In this document: piece after piece, positions 24,722-27,271 of the stretch | How positions within the stretch are numbered: position 1 is the stretch's first letter | How the letters are laid out: every line of letters starts with the position of its first letter | Assembly (NCBI GenBank): GCA_003158895.1 | Contig: PMLO01000141.1 | Location: forward strand, 4,863-32,133 | Source of the DNA: Propionibacteriaceae bacterium | GTDB taxonomy: Bacteria; Actinomycetota; Actinomycetes; Propionibacteriales; Propionibacteriaceae | DNA length: 27,271 nucleotides | Reading direction: 5' to 3' | The notes under the pieces: model-generated | The model's input: only the letters and a program-made list of their open reading frames with translations | Databases searched by the model: none | What the model was told of the DNA's origin: nothing | Translations under genes and position numbers: made by a program

Positions 24722-25222
24722 GTGGTCGAGGGCGCTCGCGCTGGCTGGACTTCCCGCGTCTCGCGACGGAGCGCCCTGACGCTGCCGGTAGTCGTCGGCA
24801 TGGCCGGTTGTACGCAGCAGGGCTCGTCCAGCAACGATCCGTACGCGCAGGCGCTGCGGCAGGACCCGATGTTCTCCTGGAAGCCGCCCATGGCAGTGAC
24901 TCGGCAGGTCGAGTACCAGTCCCACACCTATGGGCTCTCCCCCGGCGGGACCACGTTCGACGTCGTGATCTCGCTGACACCGCGTGACAAGGAACTGGTG
25001 CACGATCTGCTCCGCGCGTCTGTGGACGCCATGGCGCAGGCGGGGTACTCGGACAAGACTCCCGGGCTCGATGGGACGCGGCATGGGGGCCGGGTCAACG
25101 GCCAGGACTTCTGGATCGAGTGCCAGGTCTCGCTCGACTCGACGAAGTTCATGGGATGGCCGACGAGCACGGGCTACGGCATGTTGGTCATCGTCCTCGC
25201 AGGCCCGTACGCAACGGCATGA
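24722..25222 (+). CDS. Putative Tat-type lipoprotein of unknown function
   Basis: A 166-residue protein whose N-terminus reads SRRSALTLPVVVGMAGC: a twin-arginine pair, a short hydrophobic stretch and a lipobox-like MAGC. The mature part includes MFSWKPPMAVTRQVEYQSH and a strand-rich C-terminus (FWIECQVSLDS, GYGMLVIVLAGPYA). I chose the GTG at 24722 because AGGAGG sits five bases upstream and it gives a signal of ordinary length (about 30 residues). An in-frame GTG at 24662 with GAGGAGG 12 bases away would add 20 residues. Export and lipidation are predictions; function is unknown. Confidence 0.72.
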   Translation: MVEGARAGWTSRVSRRSALTLPVVVGMAGCTQQGSSSNDPYAQALRQDPMFSWKPPMAVTRQVEYQSHTYGLSPGGTTFDVVISLTPRDKELVHDLLRASVDAMAQAGYSDKTPGLDGTRHGGRVNGQDFWIECQVSLDSTKFMGWPTSTGYGMLVIVLAGPYATA

Positions 25223-25270
25223 GCCACGTGATCGCCTGACTCGCCTACCGGCTCCGGCCGGGTTCGTCGG

Positions 25271-25840
25271 TTAGGCGTCCGTACCTGCCAGCCCATGGCA
25301 GAAGATGTCGAGGAGGTCGTCGACCGTTGTGCTCTCGGCGGTCGCGTGGGTGCCCCCCGACGGCGCGAAGAACGGGTAGACCATGCCGAGCAGGATCCAG
25401 ACGACGAGCTCGGGGTCCTTAGGTACGAACTCGCCGCTGGCCACTCCGTCGGCGACGATCTGCTGCAGGGGCCCGATGAACTTCTGCCGGTACACCTGGC
25501 CGAACGTCGCTCGCTGCTCGGTCTCCAGGCTGCCCACGTCGTGCATGGCGAGCCGGAGGATGGCTCGGCGCTCGACAGGGGCGTCGAACATGCCTCGTAC
25601 GACCCGCCGTAGCTGCGCCTCGGCCGTGCCTCCACCAGCCACGCCCGCCGAAATCACGACTGAGATCTCGTCGAGGTACGCGGTGAAGATCTCGCTGAGC
25701 AGCTCGGCCTTGCCGGTGAAGTGGTAGTACAGCGCGGCCTTCGTGATCCCGCACGCGTCGGAGATCTCGCGCATCGCGACCCCGTCGTAGCCGCGCTCGA
25801 CGAACAGCGACGTGGCCACCGAGAGGATGCGCTCACGCAT
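25271..25840 (-). CDS. TetR-family regulator of the adjacent MFS transporter
   Basis: A 189-residue TetR protein. The DNA-binding domain is RERILSVATSLFVERGYDGVAMREISDACGITKAALYYHFTGK in outline: helix at 2-15, helix-turn-helix at about 22-42. The C-terminal ligand domain has a Trp and aromatic residues (WILLGMVYPFFAPSG). The ATG at 25840 has AGGAG seven bases upstream and overlaps the MFS stop by 8 nt (ATGCGTGA), so it is the second gene of an MFS-TetR operon. It is the obvious candidate to bind the palindrome at 27234-27249 and to respond to the drug exported by the pump. Confidence 0.92.
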   Translation of the reverse strand: MRERILSVATSLFVERGYDGVAMREISDACGITKAALYYHFTGKAELLSEIFTAYLDEISVVISAGVAGGGTAEAQLRRVVRGMFDAPVERRAILRLAMHDVGSLETEQRATFGQVYRQKFIGPLQQIVADGVASGEFVPKDPELVVWILLGMVYPFFAPSGGTHATAESTTVDDLLDIFCHGLAGTDA

Positions 25841-27224
25841 GCGCTGACTCCTGCGGGGTCGGCGCCTCGGCCTCGACCGAGCGCTTCTTGAGGAGCAGCG
25901 CTGCAGCGAGGAGTACGACACCGAGGATGCCCACCAGAGCGAACGCGTCGCCGTACCCCTCGGCGCCCGGCGAGGACGCGGCGATCGCACCCACGACTGC
26001 GGCGCTGAGCAGCTGGCCGATGCTGGTGAACGTGTTGACCAGGCCCTGCGCGGCGGAACGCTCCTCGGCGGTCGTCTCGTTGAGTGTGACGTAGCGGATC
26101 GGCGCGCCGAGCAACGAGGACAGCCCGAGCCCGATGAGCACGCTGGCGATGCAGTAGATGAGCAGTGACGACCCCGTACGGCTGAGCAGGAACATGCCCA
26201 GAGTCATCACTGTCACGCCGGTCACGATGACCGTCTTGGAGCCCACCTTGTCGAGCGTACGTCCGGCCAACGGCGAACCGACAGCCATGGCGGCGACGAC
26301 GACGAGCAGCAGGTAGCTCGCCACGTGCGCGCTCACGCCGAGGGCGGCGACGGCCAGCGACGGCATGAACACGAGGCTGGCCTCGCCGATGCCGGCGCCC
26401 GCGGTGAGCGTGTAGCCCAGTGCGAGCTGGCGGCGCTTGAACAGGACGACGGGAAAGACGGGGTTGGCGACGCGGCGCTCGATGAGTACGAGGACGACCC
26501 AGGCCACGACCGACGCGACCAGCCACGGCCAGACGGAGACACTCCCCACGGAACCCCAGAAGCGGTCGGTGTCGATCGCGCCGAGTCCCAACGCGAGGCT
26601 CGTGAGCGCGACCGTCAGCACGCCCATGCCGAGCCAGTCGAACGCGCCGGTACCGATGCGACGGTGGGGGAGCAGCGCCCACGCGAGGACGATGACGACG
26701 GCGGCCATCGGAAGGTTGATGACGAACAGCCACTGCCAGCCGAACGGGAGGAGGATGCCGCCGAGCACCGGGCCGATCATGAACGCGATGCCGAAGACCG
26801 CGCCGATCATGCCGAGGGCGCCGCCGCGCTTCTCCGGTGGGAATGTGTCGCCGATGACCGCGCTCGCGACCGGGAAGATGCCGCCGGCGCCGAATCCTTG
26901 AATCGCACGACCGGCGAGCAGGATCGCGAACAGGCCCGTCCCGTGCGAGAGGATCACGACGAGCGACCCGACCGCGAACAGCGCCACGTCGAGGATGTAG
27001 ATCGCGCGGCGTCCGTACCGGTCGGAGAGCTTCGCCATCAACGGCGTACCGATGAGGTTCGTCAGCACGTATGCGCTGAAGATCCACGACCCCGAGCGCG
27101 AGTCCAGCCCGAACTCGGCCTCGATGGCCGGCAGCGCGGGTCCGACGATCGCGATGTCCAGGGCTCCCATGAGCACACCCACGAACAGCACGGCCACCGT
27201 GCGATTGCGCGTCTTGTCGTCCAC
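25833..27224 (-). CDS. MFS drug-efflux transporter (DHA2/EmrB-QacA-like)
   Basis: A membrane transporter of about 463 residues with 12 to 14 hydrophobic segments by eye. TM1 contains LDIAIVGPALPAIEAEFG, the DHA2 motif. The loop motif A reads KLSDRYGRRAIYI, and GFGAGGIFPVASAVIGDTFPP, GFGW-type GPVLGGILLPFGWQW are typical of EmrB/QacA exporters. I prefer GTG 27224 because AGGAG (27231-27235) lies six bases upstream; the in-frame ATG at 27230 directly abuts that site. The TetR gene follows with an 8-nt overlap. Proton-driven export of drugs or toxic organics is likely. Confidence 0.92.
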   Translation of the reverse strand: MDDKTRNRTVAVLFVGVLMGALDIAIVGPALPAIEAEFGLDSRSGSWIFSAYVLTNLIGTPLMAKLSDRYGRRAIYILDVALFAVGSLVVILSHGTGLFAILLAGRAIQGFGAGGIFPVASAVIGDTFPPEKRGGALGMIGAVFGIAFMIGPVLGGILLPFGWQWLFVINLPMAAVVIVLAWALLPHRRIGTGAFDWLGMGVLTVALTSLALGLGAIDTDRFWGSVGSVSVWPWLVASVVAWVVLVLIERRVANPVFPVVLFKRRQLALGYTLTAGAGIGEASLVFMPSLAVAALGVSAHVASYLLLVVVAAMAVGSPLAGRTLDKVGSKTVIVTGVTVMTLGMFLLSRTGSSLLIYCIASVLIGLGLSSLLGAPIRYVTLNETTAEERSAAQGLVNTFTSIGQLLSAAVVGAIAASSPGAEGYGDAFALVGILGVVLLAAALLLKKRSVEAEAPTPQESAHA

Positions 27225-27233
27225 GAACATCTC

Positions 27234-27249
27234 CTAACCGAGCGGTTAG
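27234..27249. promoter_or_regulatory. TetR operator CTAACCG-N2-CGGTTAG before the MFS-TetR operon
   Basis: A 16-bp palindrome with perfect 7-bp arms immediately upstream of the MFS gene, overlapping its ribosome site. On the minus strand TATGCT just upstream could be the -10, which would put the operator at the transcription start. TAACCG/CGGTTA arms are common for TetR regulators of efflux genes. Confidence 0.75.
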
Positions 27250-27271
27250 TCAGGAGCATACGTCGTTCCAG

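Noticed and set aside
24658..24987. A 109-codon frame with a strong ribosome site overlapping the lipoprotein gene
   Set aside because: Its translation is Arg/Gly-rich without structure, while the overlapping frame has a signal peptide and lipobox.
25223..25270. Terminator between the lipoprotein and TetR genes
   Set aside because: Only short CCGG pairings are visible, too weak to support.

Overview
This is a high-GC (roughly two-thirds G+C by eye) actinobacterial chromosome segment. It has GTG/ATG starts with strong Shine-Dalgarno sites, ATGA/GTGA stop-start overlaps and a striking excess of the word CGTACG. A Nocardioidaceae-like host (Mumia or Aeromicrobium type) is my inference from style only. 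No rRNA, tRNA, phage, insertion sequence or CRISPR array is visible.

Layout. (1) 1-3456: the iolC and mmsA/iolA part of a myo-inositol catabolic operon on the minus strand, with a divergent GntR/UTRA regulator. Between iolC and mmsA lies a 61-codon remnant of what looks like the usual aldolase gene. (2) 3549-4200: a glutaredoxin-groES operon on the minus strand, whose promoter carries a CsoR/CstR-like ATACCCC-N2-GGGGTAT palindrome between -35 and -10. (3) 4218-7422: a TetR regulator, ABC ATPase and ABC permease drug-efflux operon resembling the Rv1219c-Rv1218c-Rv1217c module; its promoter holds two TTGAAC-N4-GTTCAA operators. (4) 7423-8192: a gene-poor stretch with three copies of a 65-bp repeat around a small four-cysteine protein gene. 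(5) 8193-12790: a C26 peptidase, iolB, an acyl-CoA synthetase-like protein, a DUF1801-type protein and an orphan protein. (6) 12793-15270: a GH13-like protein, a divergent alpha/beta-hydrolase-like protein and an L-rhamnose mutarotase. (7) 15303-18461: arsenate reductase, an ABC exporter and a Thr/Ala-rich membrane-anchored protein. (8) 18485-20451: a two-component system. (9) 20454-24550: folD, a 336-bp array of 21-bp repeats with an inverted half, a GH3 beta-glucosidase and a PEBP protein, all on the minus strand. (10) 24722-27249: a lipoprotein and an MFS-TetR efflux operon with a palindromic operator.

Themes. Inositol degradation is split: iolC and mmsA at one end, iolB about 6.4 kb away. 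Two efflux systems each carry their own TetR regulator. Three proteins within 5 kb (acyl-CoA synthetase-like, GH13-like, alpha/beta-hydrolase-like) keep their folds but have lost family catalytic residues, so they may be pseudoenzymes. The most unusual non-coding features are the 21-bp direct/inverted array (23360-23695), the 65-bp element family (7435-8012) and the copper/persulfide-type operator on the glutaredoxin-groES promoter.
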